NCBI GenBank assembly: GCA_024233215.1
Contig: JACKPW010000005.1
Span: 1 to 64,000 of the forward strand
DNA length: 64,000 nt
Source of the DNA: Verrucomicrobiales bacterium
Lineage (GTDB): Bacteria; Verrucomicrobiota; Verrucomicrobiia; Limisphaerales; J093
Direction: 5' to 3'
Made by a program: the position numbers and the translations under genes
In this document: positions 16,305 through 26,000 of the stretch, in pieces
How the letters are laid out: every line of letters starts with the position of its first letter
Numbering within the stretch: the first letter of the stretch is position 1
The notes under the pieces: model-generated
What the model was told of the DNA's origin: nothing
What the model saw: only the letters and a program-made list of their open reading frames with translations
Databases searched by the model: none

Positions 16305-17381
16305 ATGATTGCTTGGGCCAATAAGATCGCGTTCAGCCTTTTCCTCTCCGCGGAGGTGGCTGGTGGCTGGCCTGCTGCACACGCTGGCCCGCCGGTGGGA
16401 ACGGATGGGGAGTATGCGAGTGGCCGGCTCCTTTTCAGGAACCGATACACAGGTATCCAGCCTCCGGTTGATGCCCCGTTCTATGATGACCAACTGCACC
16501 CTTTGGAGGGAGAGGATTACCTCGCACAACTTTACGTTTGGCGAACGGGCCAGGGTTTCCAGGCGGTTGGTGAACCGGTCTCCTTCAGGAAACCGGTTCC
16601 CGAAGCGCCGCCGGGCTACTTCTGGGGCGACGAGGTTGAAATCCCCTTGTGGGGACCCGAGGTTGCCTGGATGCAGGTTCGTGCTTGGCACACAGCCAGC
16701 GGTGGGAGCTTTGAATCGGCGGCTCTGAGTGCGGGGTGGACCGGCAACGCGAACATCCTCTACCTGCCGGACATCTTCTTGACGGCATTTCAGGCCATGG
16801 GAGATGCAGCGTTCAGGTTCAACCCGCACGACAGGATTGGGCTCACCGGCCCACCGCAGCTTCCAGCCAAGTTGGTCGGACTTGAGTATCCCGGACGGTC
16901 TGTGATCGTGAAGTCCCCGTCCTCGCGGGTCGTCGTGGCGGGGCAGCAGGCAACGCTGTCGGTGGTCGCCAGCCGTTGCATGGGGGTGAGCTACCAGTGG
17001 TACCGGAAAGTGGGCGATCAACCGGACGGGTTCATCGAGGGCGCAACCAATGCCACTTACACGACGGCACCGTTGCAGGCGGATGCCAGCTTCTGGGTGG
17101 AGGTCAGCAATGTAGCGGGCACTGTGGCAAGCGAGCCGGCGCGGGTGGAGGTGCTTCAGGAACCGCCCCGGCTGAAGGTCGAGGCCGGCGCGGGCGGGCC
17201 GTTGCTCACCCTGGACGGGGAGATCGGCCGCCGCTACCGGGTGGAGGGGAGTTCGCAGCTTCAACCAGATTCCTGGGTCGTGCTGTTCGACGTGATCCTT
17301 ACCCACGCCCGCTACCGTTGCTTGGACACGGCGCCCGCCGGCCAGCGACCGCGTTTCTACCGGGCGGTCGCTTTGCCTTGA
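16305..17381 (+). CDS. Exported Ig-like domain protein
   Basis: 358 aa. 'MIAWANKIAFSLFLSAEVAGG' with AHA near residue 26 is a signal peptide. Residues about 200-290 form an Ig-like domain ('VVVAGQQATLSVVASRCMGVSYQWYRK', 'ATYTTAPLQADASFWVEVSNVAG'). The last 60 residues are the recurring C-terminal module ('GRRYRVEGSSQLQPDSW ... RFYRAVALP'). It begins 7 bases after the sialidase-repeat protein and is probably co-transcribed and functionally linked at the cell surface. The N-terminal half ('YASGRLLFRNRY', 'VWRTGQGFQAVGE') is not recognised. Confidence 0.8.
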   Translation: MIAWANKIAFSLFLSAEVAGGWPAAHAGPPVGTDGEYASGRLLFRNRYTGIQPPVDAPFYDDQLHPLEGEDYLAQLYVWRTGQGFQAVGEPVSFRKPVPEAPPGYFWGDEVEIPLWGPEVAWMQVRAWHTASGGSFESAALSAGWTGNANILYLPDIFLTAFQAMGDAAFRFNPHDRIGLTGPPQLPAKLVGLEYPGRSVIVKSPSSRVVVAGQQATLSVVASRCMGVSYQWYRKVGDQPDGFIEGATNATYTTAPLQADASFWVEVSNVAGTVASEPARVEVLQEPPRLKVEAGAGGPLLTLDGEIGRRYRVEGSSQLQPDSWVVLFDVILTHARYRCLDTAPAGQRPRFYRAVALP

Positions 17382-17506
17382 ACAGGCTTGTCCGGTGCCG
17401 GCTGCGGCGGGGCCGGTCTCAGCCGTGTCCATGCCGTTGGGGAGGATGGAGGCGCCCTGGCTGCTGCCTCCTCGACTTGGTATTGGCGTTCTGGTAACCC
17501 CTTCCC

Positions 17507-18583
17507 ATGCGTCACGCGCTGCTGCAGAAGGTCAGCCGCCTGGTGGTGAAGTTTGGGACGGGCATTCTCACGAATGAGCAGAAGCAGCCTGATCCCGAAC
17601 GGATGCGCCTCCTGGTGGACCAGATCGCCGCCCAACGCCGTGCCGGCCGCGAGGTGGTGCTCGTGTCGTCCGGCGCGGTGGGGGCGGGCATGGGCGCGTT
17701 GAATCACGTGCGCCGGCCGACGGAGCTGGCGGAACTGCAGGCGTGCGCGGCGGTTGGTCAACTCCGGTTGATGGCGGCCTACGAGGAGCTGTTCTCAGCC
17801 CACGGCATTCAGATCGGCCAGGTGCTGCTGACGCACGAGGATCTGCGCCATCACGAACGGCACCTGAATGCGCGCAACACCCTCCTCGCGTTGCTTGATC
17901 GGGACGTGGTCCCGGTCATCAACGAGAACGACACCGTTTCCTTCACCGAGCTGAAGTTCGGTGACAACGACCGGCTTTCGGCCCTGGTGGCGGCGCTGTT
18001 GCCGGCGGACCTGCTGGTGATCCTGACCACGGCGGATGGGGTTCTGGAGGGCTACGGCACCCCGCAGGCGCGGGTGTTGCCTTTGGTGGAGAGGATCGAT
18101 GCCTCGATCACGGGGTTGGCCCGGGGCACCACCAGCGCTACCGCGGTGGGAGGCATGAGCACGAAGGTCGAGGCGGCGCGGATTGCCACCCGTTCGGGCA
18201 TTCCGGTGGTGATCGCGAGCGGGCGGCGACCCGGAGTGTTGGAGCAGGTCGTCGGCGGTGGGGAGGAGGGCACACTGTTTGTGCCCGGCCCGGCGCGCCT
18301 GCGGAGTCGGAAGCGCTGGATTGCCTTCTTCCATCATCCGCAGGGGACCCTGTTCGTGGATGATGGCGCCCGGGTGGCGTTGCGCGACAACGGCAAGAGC
18401 CTGCTGCTTCCGGGCGTCAAGCGCCACGAAGGCGGGTTTCATGCCGGCGACGTGGTGCGCGTCTGTGATCTGGACGGCAAAGAGTTCGCCCGCGGCATCG
18501 TGGCCTTCGACGCCACGGCGATTGCCGGTGGTGGCAGCAAGCAGAAGGAACTCATCCATCGTGACAACCTGGTGATTCTCTGA
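17507..18583 (+). CDS. proB: Glutamate 5-kinase
   Basis: 358 aa, full length. It phosphorylates glutamate at the gamma-carboxyl as the first step of proline synthesis. The amino-acid kinase domain shows 'LVVKFGTGIL', 'VLVSSGAVGAGM', 'VIPVINENDTV'-type sequence (VPVINENDTVSF) and 'FGDNDRLSALVAAL'. 'GGMSTKVEAARIATRSGIPVVIASG' closes the domain, and a C-terminal PUA domain occupies about 270-350 ('GTLFVDDGARVALRDNGKSLLLPGV'). proA is not adjacent. mazG follows 29 bases downstream. Confidence 0.96.
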   Translation: MRHALLQKVSRLVVKFGTGILTNEQKQPDPERMRLLVDQIAAQRRAGREVVLVSSGAVGAGMGALNHVRRPTELAELQACAAVGQLRLMAAYEELFSAHGIQIGQVLLTHEDLRHHERHLNARNTLLALLDRDVVPVINENDTVSFTELKFGDNDRLSALVAALLPADLLVILTTADGVLEGYGTPQARVLPLVERIDASITGLARGTTSATAVGGMSTKVEAARIATRSGIPVVIASGRRPGVLEQVVGGGEEGTLFVPGPARLRSRKRWIAFFHHPQGTLFVDDGARVALRDNGKSLLLPGVKRHEGGFHAGDVVRVCDLDGKEFARGIVAFDATAIAGGGSKQKELIHRDNLVIL

Positions 18584-18612
18584 TTCTCCGAAGTGCCGAA
18601 AGACTGATTCTC

Positions 18613-19347
18613 ATGGCCCGACGCAAAAACCCCTCAAAGGCGGAGCCCTCCCGCCCGGCGATTGCCCGCCTGCTGGAAATCATGGCCCGGTTGCGGGCGC
18701 CGGATGGGTGTCCGTGGGACCGGGAGCAGGACCATCGTTCGCTCCGGTATCACGCGGTGGAGGAGGTCTACGAACTGTTGGATGCGATTGAGGCCGGCGA
18801 CGATCACGAGATGGAGGAGGAACTGGGTGACGTCCTGCTTCAGGTGGTCTTTCACGCGCAGATGGCGGACGAACGGGGCGCCTTCGATTTCAACGATGTG
18901 GCGCAGCGCCTGGTGGACAAGCTGGTTCATCGGCACCCGCATGTTTTCGGCGATGCCGAAGCCCGCACGGCCGCCGCCGTCTGGGAACAGTGGGACCGGC
19001 TCAAGCAGGTTGAGAAGGCGGGCGCCGGGAAGCCGCGTAAATCGGCCCTCGACGGCATCCCACGTCGGTTGCCGGCGTTGATGCGGGCGCAGAAACTCTG
19101 GAAGAAGGCGGCGCGGGCGGGGTTGGCCCAACCGGAGACGGCGGAGACTTGTGAGGCTGGCGGGCGGCCGCTGCGTGGCGCCCGACTGCGGGACCACGTG
19201 GCGCGGCGGCTCTTTGAGTTGGCGCGGCTTTGTCAGGAGCAGGGCTGGTCCGCGGAGGAGTTGTTGCGGCAGGAAAGCCGGCTCCGGGAGCGGACCTGGC
19301 GCCAGGCTGAACGCCGGCGCGATCGGGCGGGCAAGCAGGGGAGGTGA
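18613..19347 (+). CDS. mazG: Nucleoside triphosphate pyrophosphohydrolase MazG
   Basis: 244 aa. MazG hydrolyses NTPs to NMP and pyrophosphate and limits aberrant nucleotides and ppGpp build-up. The first domain is intact: 'LRAPDGCPWDREQDHRSLR', then EEVYE and EEELGDVLLQVVFHA, giving the metal-binding EExxE...ExxD set. The second domain is degenerate: where E. coli MazG has EEIGE and EEFGDLLFALVN, this protein has 'TAETCEAGGRP' and 'RDHVARRLFELARL', so the second acidic site is lost. In E. coli the second domain carries the activity, so here catalysis must rest on the first. Co-oriented with proB. Confidence 0.9.
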   Translation: MARRKNPSKAEPSRPAIARLLEIMARLRAPDGCPWDREQDHRSLRYHAVEEVYELLDAIEAGDDHEMEEELGDVLLQVVFHAQMADERGAFDFNDVAQRLVDKLVHRHPHVFGDAEARTAAAVWEQWDRLKQVEKAGAGKPRKSALDGIPRRLPALMRAQKLWKKAARAGLAQPETAETCEAGGRPLRGARLRDHVARRLFELARLCQEQGWSAEELLRQESRLRERTWRQAERRRDRAGKQGR

Positions 19348-19369
19348 CCCCGATTCCAATCCCAGTCCC

Positions 19370-19393
19370 GTAGCCGCGAACTGGCGTTCGCCG
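19370..19393 (+). repeat. GTAG-headed REP-like hairpin
   Basis: GTAG at 19370-19373 is followed by GCGAAC-TGGC-GTTCGC (19376-19391), a six-bp stem with a four-base loop. A 5' GTAG next to a hairpin is the signature of REP sequences processed by RAYT transposases in other bacteria. Confidence 0.6.
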
Positions 19394-19529
19394 AGGGCCG
19401 GGTTTCGTGGCTTGGGTGGAACCGCTGCTGGTGAAGCGTGGGGATTGCGATCAGGAGCAGGAGTACGAGTGCGAGTCAGACCCGCGGGGGTTCGATGGTG
19501 GAAGTTGGTGAGATGCGCCCGCCAGAACG

Positions 19530-19696
19530 CAGGGCCAGTGACAACGTCGTAGCGCAGATATCCAAGTCCGCAAGCGTTCGGAGGTTCGGACGGTCTGCCG
19601 AATTGAATTCGGCGATACAGCAGATCGGATATCTGCGCTACAAACCAACGACTTGCGTTGACTTTGTCATTGGCCCTGCGCCAGAACGCCGCCACG
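19530..19696. repeat. Palindromic MITE-like element
   Basis: GTAGCGCAGATATCC at 19549-19563 and GGATATCTGCGCTAC at 19627-19641 are perfect 15-bp inverted ends. Outside them the flanks also mirror each other: CCAGAACGCAGGGCCAGTGA on the left, and TCATTGGCCCTGCGCCAGAA on the right. A GCCGAATT-G-AATTCGGC palindrome lies inside. There is no reading frame of note. The right half matches the element cut by the window start (1-106), so this is a dispersed family. Confidence 0.7.
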
Positions 19697-19708
19697 CCGG
19701 ATCGGAGG

Positions 19709-19753
19709 TTGACAGAGCGGGTGGGTGCGGGATAGTTCAAACGCTTGTTTGAA
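19709..19753 (+). promoter_or_regulatory. Promoter and TetR-type operator of the efflux operon
   Basis: TTGACA at 19709-19714 is a consensus -35. GATAGT at 19731-19736 can serve as -10 with a 16-bp spacer. A perfect palindrome TTCAAAC-GCTT-GTTTGAA (19736-19753) begins at the -10, and a further half-site GCGTTTGA follows at 19758-19765. Position and symmetry fit binding of the TetR-type regulator encoded 18 bases downstream, which would repress its own operon. Confidence 0.75.
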
Positions 19754-19770
19754 TCGAGCGTTTGAGCCGC

Positions 19771-20433
19771 ATGTCCGTTGTCGTTGCCAGTGACACGAAG
19801 GAAGCCATCCTCGACGCCGCCGAGGCGGTGTTTGCGGAGATGGGCTTTGCCCGGGCGTCGATCCGGCAGATTGTCGCGGCGGCCGGCGTCAATCTTGCGG
19901 CCATCCACTATCATTTCGGCTCAAAGGATGCGCTGATCGAGGCGGTGTTCACCCGCTGCATCGGGCCGATCAACGCGCGCCGGCTTGAGTTGCTCGAGGC
20001 GCTGGAGGCTGAGCATGCGAAAGGCCCGTTGCCGGTGGCGGCGGTGATGGAGGCCTTTCTGGAGCCGATGCAGGAGATGCGAGAGTCCAAGGCCAAGGGG
20101 GCGCGCATGGCCCGACTCTACGGGCGGTTGGTCGGGGAATCGACCGAGGCGCTGCACCGGATGTTGTCCCGGCAGTTCGGCAACGTGGTGAAGCGGTTTT
20201 CGGCCGCGCTGAAGCGGTCCCTGCCGGCGGTTTCGGAGGACGACTTGATGTGGCGTTTTTACTTCACCGTGGGGGCGGCGGCGCACCTGATGATGGATCC
20301 GCCGGGGCTCAAGAAGTTGTCCCGCGGCCGGTGCGATCCTGACGAGGTGGATGTCGCGCTGCAGCAGTTGGTGCGGTTTGCCTCCGCCGGCATGGCGGCG
20401 CCTTCCGGGGACGGAAAGGGGGAGCGGACATGA
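19771..20433 (+). CDS. TetR-family regulator of the RND efflux operon (CecR/YbiH-like)
   Basis: 220 aa from ATG 19771. The N-terminal helix-turn-helix is clear: 'AILDAAEAVFAEMGFARASI', 'RQIVAAAGVNLAAIHYHFGSK'. The C-terminal ligand domain resembles the CecR/YbiH type by general layout; the effector is unknown. The gene overlaps the outer-membrane channel gene by four bases (ATGA), so it is the first gene of the efflux operon, and the palindrome immediately upstream is its probable operator. A TTG three codons upstream is the alternative start. Confidence 0.9.
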   Translation: MSVVVASDTKEAILDAAEAVFAEMGFARASIRQIVAAAGVNLAAIHYHFGSKDALIEAVFTRCIGPINARRLELLEALEAEHAKGPLPVAAVMEAFLEPMQEMRESKAKGARMARLYGRLVGESTEALHRMLSRQFGNVVKRFSAALKRSLPAVSEDDLMWRFYFTVGAAAHLMMDPPGLKKLSRGRCDPDEVDVALQQLVRFASAGMAAPSGDGKGERT

Positions 20434-21866
20434 GACGGCCCGCCACCGCCAGCGCCTTATTGCTTCTGCTGCTGACCTCCTGTGCCACCGCGCCGGACAA
20501 GGTGATGGTGGACGATCTTCCACAGGGAGATGTTTGGGCCTCGGTGGCCTCGACCAACGACGTCGCGTCAGAGGGTTGGTGGACCACGTTTGGCAGCACG
20601 AACCTGAATGCCACGGTTGCCGAGGCGTTGCGGGAGAATCACAACCTTAAGCAGGCACTGGCGCGGGTGGATGCCGCGGTGGCCCAGGCGCGCATTGCCG
20701 GGGCGGATCTTCAGCCGCAGGTTGGGTTCAACTTTGATGCGGCCAAGCGCCAGCAGGTGTTCGTGGGCCTGCCGATTCCCGGCGGCCCGTCGGCGCTCAC
20801 GTCGAAATCGACTTCCTACGGAGCGAGCTTGAACCTGACCTGGGAACTGGATGTCTGGGGCCGGATCCGGGCCGGCCAGAGCGCGGCGCTGGCGAACGTG
20901 CAGGCGTCCGAATCCGACTATCTTGGGGCGATGGAGTCGCTGGCGGCCCAGACGGTCCGGGCCTGGGTGGGGGCGATCGCGGCGGAACATCAGCTGCGGC
21001 TGGCCCATGCCACGGAGGAGAGCTTTCGACTGACGGCGGAGCAGCTTGGCGAGCGTTACCGGCGGGGGCTGCGTTCGGCGCTGGACTATCGGTTCGCGAT
21101 GAACAACCACGCTGCGGCGAAGGCCCTGGTGTCGTTGCGGGATCGCGAAAGGCAGGCGGCCGTGCGGCAACTCGAGATTCTGCTGGGGCGGTATCCCGCG
21201 GGCAGCGCAGACACCGGCGACGCGTTGCCTTTGCTGGTGGGGGAAGTGCCGGCGGGGTTGCCCAGTGAACTGCTGGAACGTCGCCCGGACCTGGCGGCTT
21301 CGGAACGACGCCTGGCTGCGAGCCTGGCGCGGGTGAAGGAGGCGAAGCGTGCCTTGCTGCCGCGCATCAGCCTTACCGCCGGCGGCGGGCGGACCAGTGC
21401 GGAACTGGCGGATCTGCTCGATGCCAGCTACAACATGTGGAATCTCGCTGCCAACCTGGCGCAGCCCGTTTTTCAGGGGGGCCGGTTGCGGGCGAATGTG
21501 AAGCTGACCGAGGCCCAGGCGCGCGAAGCATTGGAGGCCTATCACGGCGTCGTTCTCCGGGCCTTTGGCGAGGTCGAAATCGCATTGAGCTCGGAGTCCC
21601 AGTTGCGCGAGCGCGAGGATGCCCTGGCGGAGGCGGCGGTGCAATCGAGTGAGGCCCTGCGCCTGGCGGAGGAACGCTATTTTGCCGGATTGATCGAGTT
21701 CGTCACCCTGATGGAGGCGCAGCGCGGTGCGTTCAACGCGGAGACCGAGCTGATCCGCGTGCGCCAGCAACGGCTGGACAATCGCATCGACCTGTTCCTG
21801 GCGTTGGGCGGTGGGTTTCCCCCGGAGCGGGAACAACCGGCGGGCACGCCGCAAACCAAAGACTGA
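20430..21866 (+). CDS. RND efflux outer-membrane channel lipoprotein (NodT/OprM type)
   Basis: 478 aa. A lipoprotein signal ends in LLTSC, placing the lipidated Cys near residue 18. The protein has the two outer-membrane efflux repeats of the TolC/OprM family: 'WWTTFGSTNLNATVAEALRENHNLKQALARVDAA' and 'SSEALRLAEERYFAGLIEFVTLMEAQR', with the 'RRPDLAASERRLAASLARV' type motif in the middle (ERRPDLAASERRLAAS). It would form a trimeric channel joined to the adaptor and pump that follow. It overlaps the TetR gene by four bases and precedes the adaptor by one. Confidence 0.93.
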   Translation: MRRPATASALLLLLLTSCATAPDKVMVDDLPQGDVWASVASTNDVASEGWWTTFGSTNLNATVAEALRENHNLKQALARVDAAVAQARIAGADLQPQVGFNFDAAKRQQVFVGLPIPGGPSALTSKSTSYGASLNLTWELDVWGRIRAGQSAALANVQASESDYLGAMESLAAQTVRAWVGAIAAEHQLRLAHATEESFRLTAEQLGERYRRGLRSALDYRFAMNNHAAAKALVSLRDRERQAAVRQLEILLGRYPAGSADTGDALPLLVGEVPAGLPSELLERRPDLAASERRLAASLARVKEAKRALLPRISLTAGGGRTSAELADLLDASYNMWNLAANLAQPVFQGGRLRANVKLTEAQAREALEAYHGVVLRAFGEVEIALSSESQLREREDALAEAAVQSSEALRLAEERYFAGLIEFVTLMEAQRGAFNAETELIRVRQQRLDNRIDLFLALGGGFPPEREQPAGTPQTKD

Positions 21867-21867
21867 C

Positions 21868-23085
21868 ATGAGCCGAGTTCTGAGAGTCCTTTTGCCACTG
21901 GCGATCCTGGGGGTTGGCGCCGGCGCAACGGCGCTGTTGATCAAGCACCGTCGGGTGGCGAAACCGGCGCCGCCGGAAGTGGTGCTGCCGCTTGTGCGGG
22001 TGGCGTCCCTCAGCCCGACGAACCACCAGTTCGTGGTCCGCACACAGGGCACCGTTTCGCCGCGCACGGAGATCAACCTGGTCAGCGAGATCTCGGGCCG
22101 GATCCTGGGCATTGCCCCCGGCTTTCATGATGGCGGGTTCTTCGAGGAAGGCGAGGTGCTGGTATCCATCGATCCCCGCGACTACGAACTGAATGTGACC
22201 CGGGCGAAGGCGAGCCTGGCGGAGGCGCAGACGATGCTGGATCGGGAGCAGGCGGAGGCGACGATTGCCCGGGCGGAGTGGAAGCGACTGGGGAAGGGGG
22301 AAGCCAGTCCGCTGCTGCTGCGGGAGCCACAACTGGCCCAGGCGAAGGCCGTGGTCGAGTCCGCCGAAGCCAACCTGCAGATCGCGATGCGCGATTTGGA
22401 ACGCTGCGAGGTGAAGGCGCCGTTTGCCGGGCGGATCCGCACCAAGCGCGCAGACATCGGGCAATACGTGAACCGAGGTGAATCGCTGGCTCGCATCTAC
22501 GCCGTGGACTATGTGGAGGTGCGCCTGCCCCTTGCCCTGGACGACCTGGCCTACGTGAACCTGCCCGTGGACTACCACGACGGGGAATCGAAGGTCCCGG
22601 GCCCGGCAGTCACGCTTTCGGCGCGCATCGGGGGAAAACCGGCCCAGTGGCAGGGTCGCATCGTGAGGACCGAGGGTGAGATCGATGTGCGCACCCGGAT
22701 GATCAACGCGGTGGCGCGGGTGGACCGGCCCTATGCCCGCGACCCGGACAATCCCCGACCACCGTTGGCGGTGGGGCTCTTCGTCGACGGCGCCATTGCG
22801 GGGCGGCGTCTGGAAGACGTCTTCGTGGTGCCGCGCCTGGCGCTTCGACCCGGTCTGGGCCTGATGGTGGTGGATCCGGAATCGCGGCTGCGGTTGCGCC
22901 AGGTGCACCTGCTGCGGTTGGAGGCGGATTATGTGGTGTTCCAGGATGGGGTCGAAGCGGGCGACCGGGTGTGTGTTTCGCCGTTGGATGTGGTGACGGA
23001 CGGGATGCACGTTGCCGTGCTCGATGGGAAGTCCGCGTCCGCCCCGGTGGGGGCGGGGGCGGAACAGCCGAAGCCAAGCGAATGA
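21868..23085 (+). CDS. RND efflux periplasmic adaptor (membrane fusion protein)
   Basis: 405 aa from ATG 21868. An N-terminal membrane anchor (VLLPLAILGVGAGATALLI) is followed by the biotinyl-lipoyl half motif 'GTVSPRTEINLVSEISGRIL', an alpha-helical hairpin (about 95-165) and the second half 'LERCEVKAPFAGRIRTKRADIGQYV'. The beta-barrel and membrane-proximal domains follow. It links the inner-membrane pump to the outer-membrane channel. Its stop overlaps the pump start (ATGA). Confidence 0.93.
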   Translation: MSRVLRVLLPLAILGVGAGATALLIKHRRVAKPAPPEVVLPLVRVASLSPTNHQFVVRTQGTVSPRTEINLVSEISGRILGIAPGFHDGGFFEEGEVLVSIDPRDYELNVTRAKASLAEAQTMLDREQAEATIARAEWKRLGKGEASPLLLREPQLAQAKAVVESAEANLQIAMRDLERCEVKAPFAGRIRTKRADIGQYVNRGESLARIYAVDYVEVRLPLALDDLAYVNLPVDYHDGESKVPGPAVTLSARIGGKPAQWQGRIVRTEGEIDVRTRMINAVARVDRPYARDPDNPRPPLAVGLFVDGAIAGRRLEDVFVVPRLALRPGLGLMVVDPESRLRLRQVHLLRLEADYVVFQDGVEAGDRVCVSPLDVVTDGMHVAVLDGKSASAPVGAGAEQPKPSE

Positions 23086-26000
23086 TTGCCTGGTTTGCAC
23101 GCAACGGCGTTGCCGCGAACCTCCTGTTGGTGGTCATCGCGGTGGGAGGCCTCCTGGGCCTGTCGAGCATCCGCAAGGAGATCTTCCCGGAGTTCTCCTC
23201 CGACATGATCACGGTGTCGGTGATCTATCGCGGCGCCTCACCCGAGGAGGTTGAGGAGGCGGTATGTGTCCGGGTGGAGGAGGCGATCCAGGGGTTGGAG
23301 GGGATCAAACGCATTCGATCCACGGCGAACGAGGGAGCCGGGGTGGTGACCGTGGAATTGCTGCCCGGGGCGGACAACCGGCGGGTGCTGGACGACGTCA
23401 AGTCGCGCGTCGATGCCATTGACACCTTTCCTGAGGAGACGGACAAGCCCGTCATCCAGGAGGTGATCATGCGGACGCAGGTCATCAACGTGGCGGTGTC
23501 GGGGGAGGCCGACGAGCTGACCTTGAAGCGCCTCGGCGAACGGGTGCGCGACGAGCTGTCCAACGAGCCGGGCATTTCACAGGTGCAACTGGCGGTGGCC
23601 CGGCCGTACGAGATCTCCATCGAGGTGTCGGAGGAGGCCCTGCGGCGGTATGGCCTGACGTTTGATGAAGTGGCCCGGGCGGTGCGGTTTTCGTCGTTGG
23701 ACCTGCCGGGCGGCTCCATCAAGACCGCCGGCGGGGAGTTCCTGTTGCGGGTGAAGGGGCAGGCCTACCGCGCGCCGGAATTCGAACAGCTTCCTTTGCG
23801 CTCCCTGCCGAACGGATCGCGGTTGTTGCTGGGGGATGTGGCCACGGTGGTGGACGGATTCGAGGACAACATCCGCGAGGCCCGCTTCAACGGGAAGCCG
23901 GGCGTGGTGGTGCTGGTCTTCCGGGTGGGGGATGAGAACGCCCTCGATGTGGCACAGGCGGTGAAGGACTACGTCAAGCGGACCCAACCGCGGATGCCGG
24001 AGGGCATCCGGCTCACGACCTACGCCGACTATTCACAGTATCTCCGGAGCCGCATGGAACTGCTGCTTCGGAACGCCCGGCTGGGCTTCATCCTCGTGTT
24101 CTTCATCCTGGCCCTGTTCCTGCGGCTGCGACTGGCCTTCTGGGTGAGCATTGGGATTCCGATCTCCTTCCTGGGCACGCTTTGGCTGATGCCCACGCTG
24201 GATGTGTCAATCAACATGATCTCGCTCTTTGCCTTTCTGTTGGTGCTGGGCATCGTGGTGGACGACGCGATCGTGGTGGGGGAAAACGTCTACAGCCATT
24301 ACCAGAGCGGCAAGAGCGGGTTGCAGGCGGCCATCGACGGCGCGCGGGAGATGGCGGTGCCGGTGGTGTTCGCCGTGTTGACGACGGTGGCCGCCTTCTC
24401 GCCGCTGCTGATGGTGGAGGGCAACACCGGCAAGGTCATGCGGGCCATCCCGTTGATTGTCATTCCCACACTGCTGTTCTCACTGGTGGAATGCATGTTC
24501 TGCGTGCCGAACCACCTCAGCCATTTCCGCAAGAAGCCCCCCATCCGTCCCGGCGGTTTCCATCCGTTCCGGCGGTTGCAGGAGGCGTTCGCGCGCGGCC
24601 TGGCCGGGTTCATCGAGCACCTCTACACCCCGTTCCTCGACCTCTGCCTGCGGTTCCGCTACGTGGTGCTGTCCGTGGCACTGGCCTCGTTGATGGTCGG
24701 GGTGGGCCTGGTCGCGGGAGGCTACCTCAAGTTCCAGTTCTTTCCGGCCGTGGAGGGGGATGACATCGCCGCGTTCATCACCATGCCGGAGGGCGCTTCG
24801 CCGGCGGCGGTCGAGGCCGCCGTGCGCCAGGTGGAGCAGGCGGCCGAGCAGTTGCAGACGGAATATGCCGATGCGCGGACCCCGGACGGCCGCGGTATCT
24901 TCTACAACGTCCTGGCGTCCGTGGGGGATCAGCCGTACCGCAGCGCCCTCAGCCGGAACGGGGGGCGCAACGCCGACTCCTTCGCCCGGCCCAACGTGGG
25001 CGAGCTTCACATCCAGCTTGCCCCATCCGAGGAACGCCCGGTGTCCTCAACGGACATCGTCAACCGCTGGCGCGAGTTGACCGGCGAGATCCCCGGGGTG
25101 GTGGAACTGGTCTTCACGTCATCGCTGTTCACCACCGGTGATGCCATCAACGTGCAGCTCACCGGCCCGGACGTGGCGCAGTTGCGCATGGCGGCGGAGG
25201 ACCTGAAGACCGCGATGGGCCGCTACGACGGCGTGCTGGACATTGCGGACTCCTATCGTTCCGGCAAGCAGGAGATCAAACTGGCGATCAAGCCGTCCGC
25301 GGAGGCGGCGGGGTTGACCCTGCAGGACCTGGCGCGGCAGGTGCGGCAGGCCTTCTACGGCGAGGAGGCCCAGCGGATTCAGCGGGGCCGCGACGATGTT
25401 CGGGTGATGGTGCGATACCCCGAGCGCGAACGCCGTTCACTGGCCAATCTCGAGCAAATGCGCGTGCGCTTGCCCGATGGCACCGAGGTGCCCTTCTCCG
25501 CGGTGGCGGAGGCCAGGGCGGGGCAGGGCTATGCCACGATCAACCGGGTGGACCGGAGGCGGGCGATCAACGTCACGGCGGACGTCGATCTCAGCAAGAC
25601 GACCAGCAAGGAGGTTGTCGCGCAGTTGCTCGCGCGTGATCTGCCGGCCCTGTTGGAGAAGTACCCCGGCCTGCGCTACGGGCTCGAGGGCGAACAGCGC
25701 GAGCAACAGGACACCATGCAGAGTCTGATGCGCGGTTTCGTCATGGCGCTGTTCCTGATCTTCGCCCTGATCGCCGTGCCCCTGAAATCCTACATCCACC
25801 CGTTCGTCGTGATGTCCGCCATCCCGTTCGGGTTCTTCGGTGCCATCATGGGGCACATTGTCATGGGGATGATGCTGACCGTGCTGTCGATGTTCGGCTT
25901 CGTGGCGCTGGCGGGGGTGGCGGTGAATGACACCCTGGTGCTCGTGGACTCCATCAATGCCGCCCGGCGCGCCGGCACGCCGCTGGCCGAGGCCGTGCGC

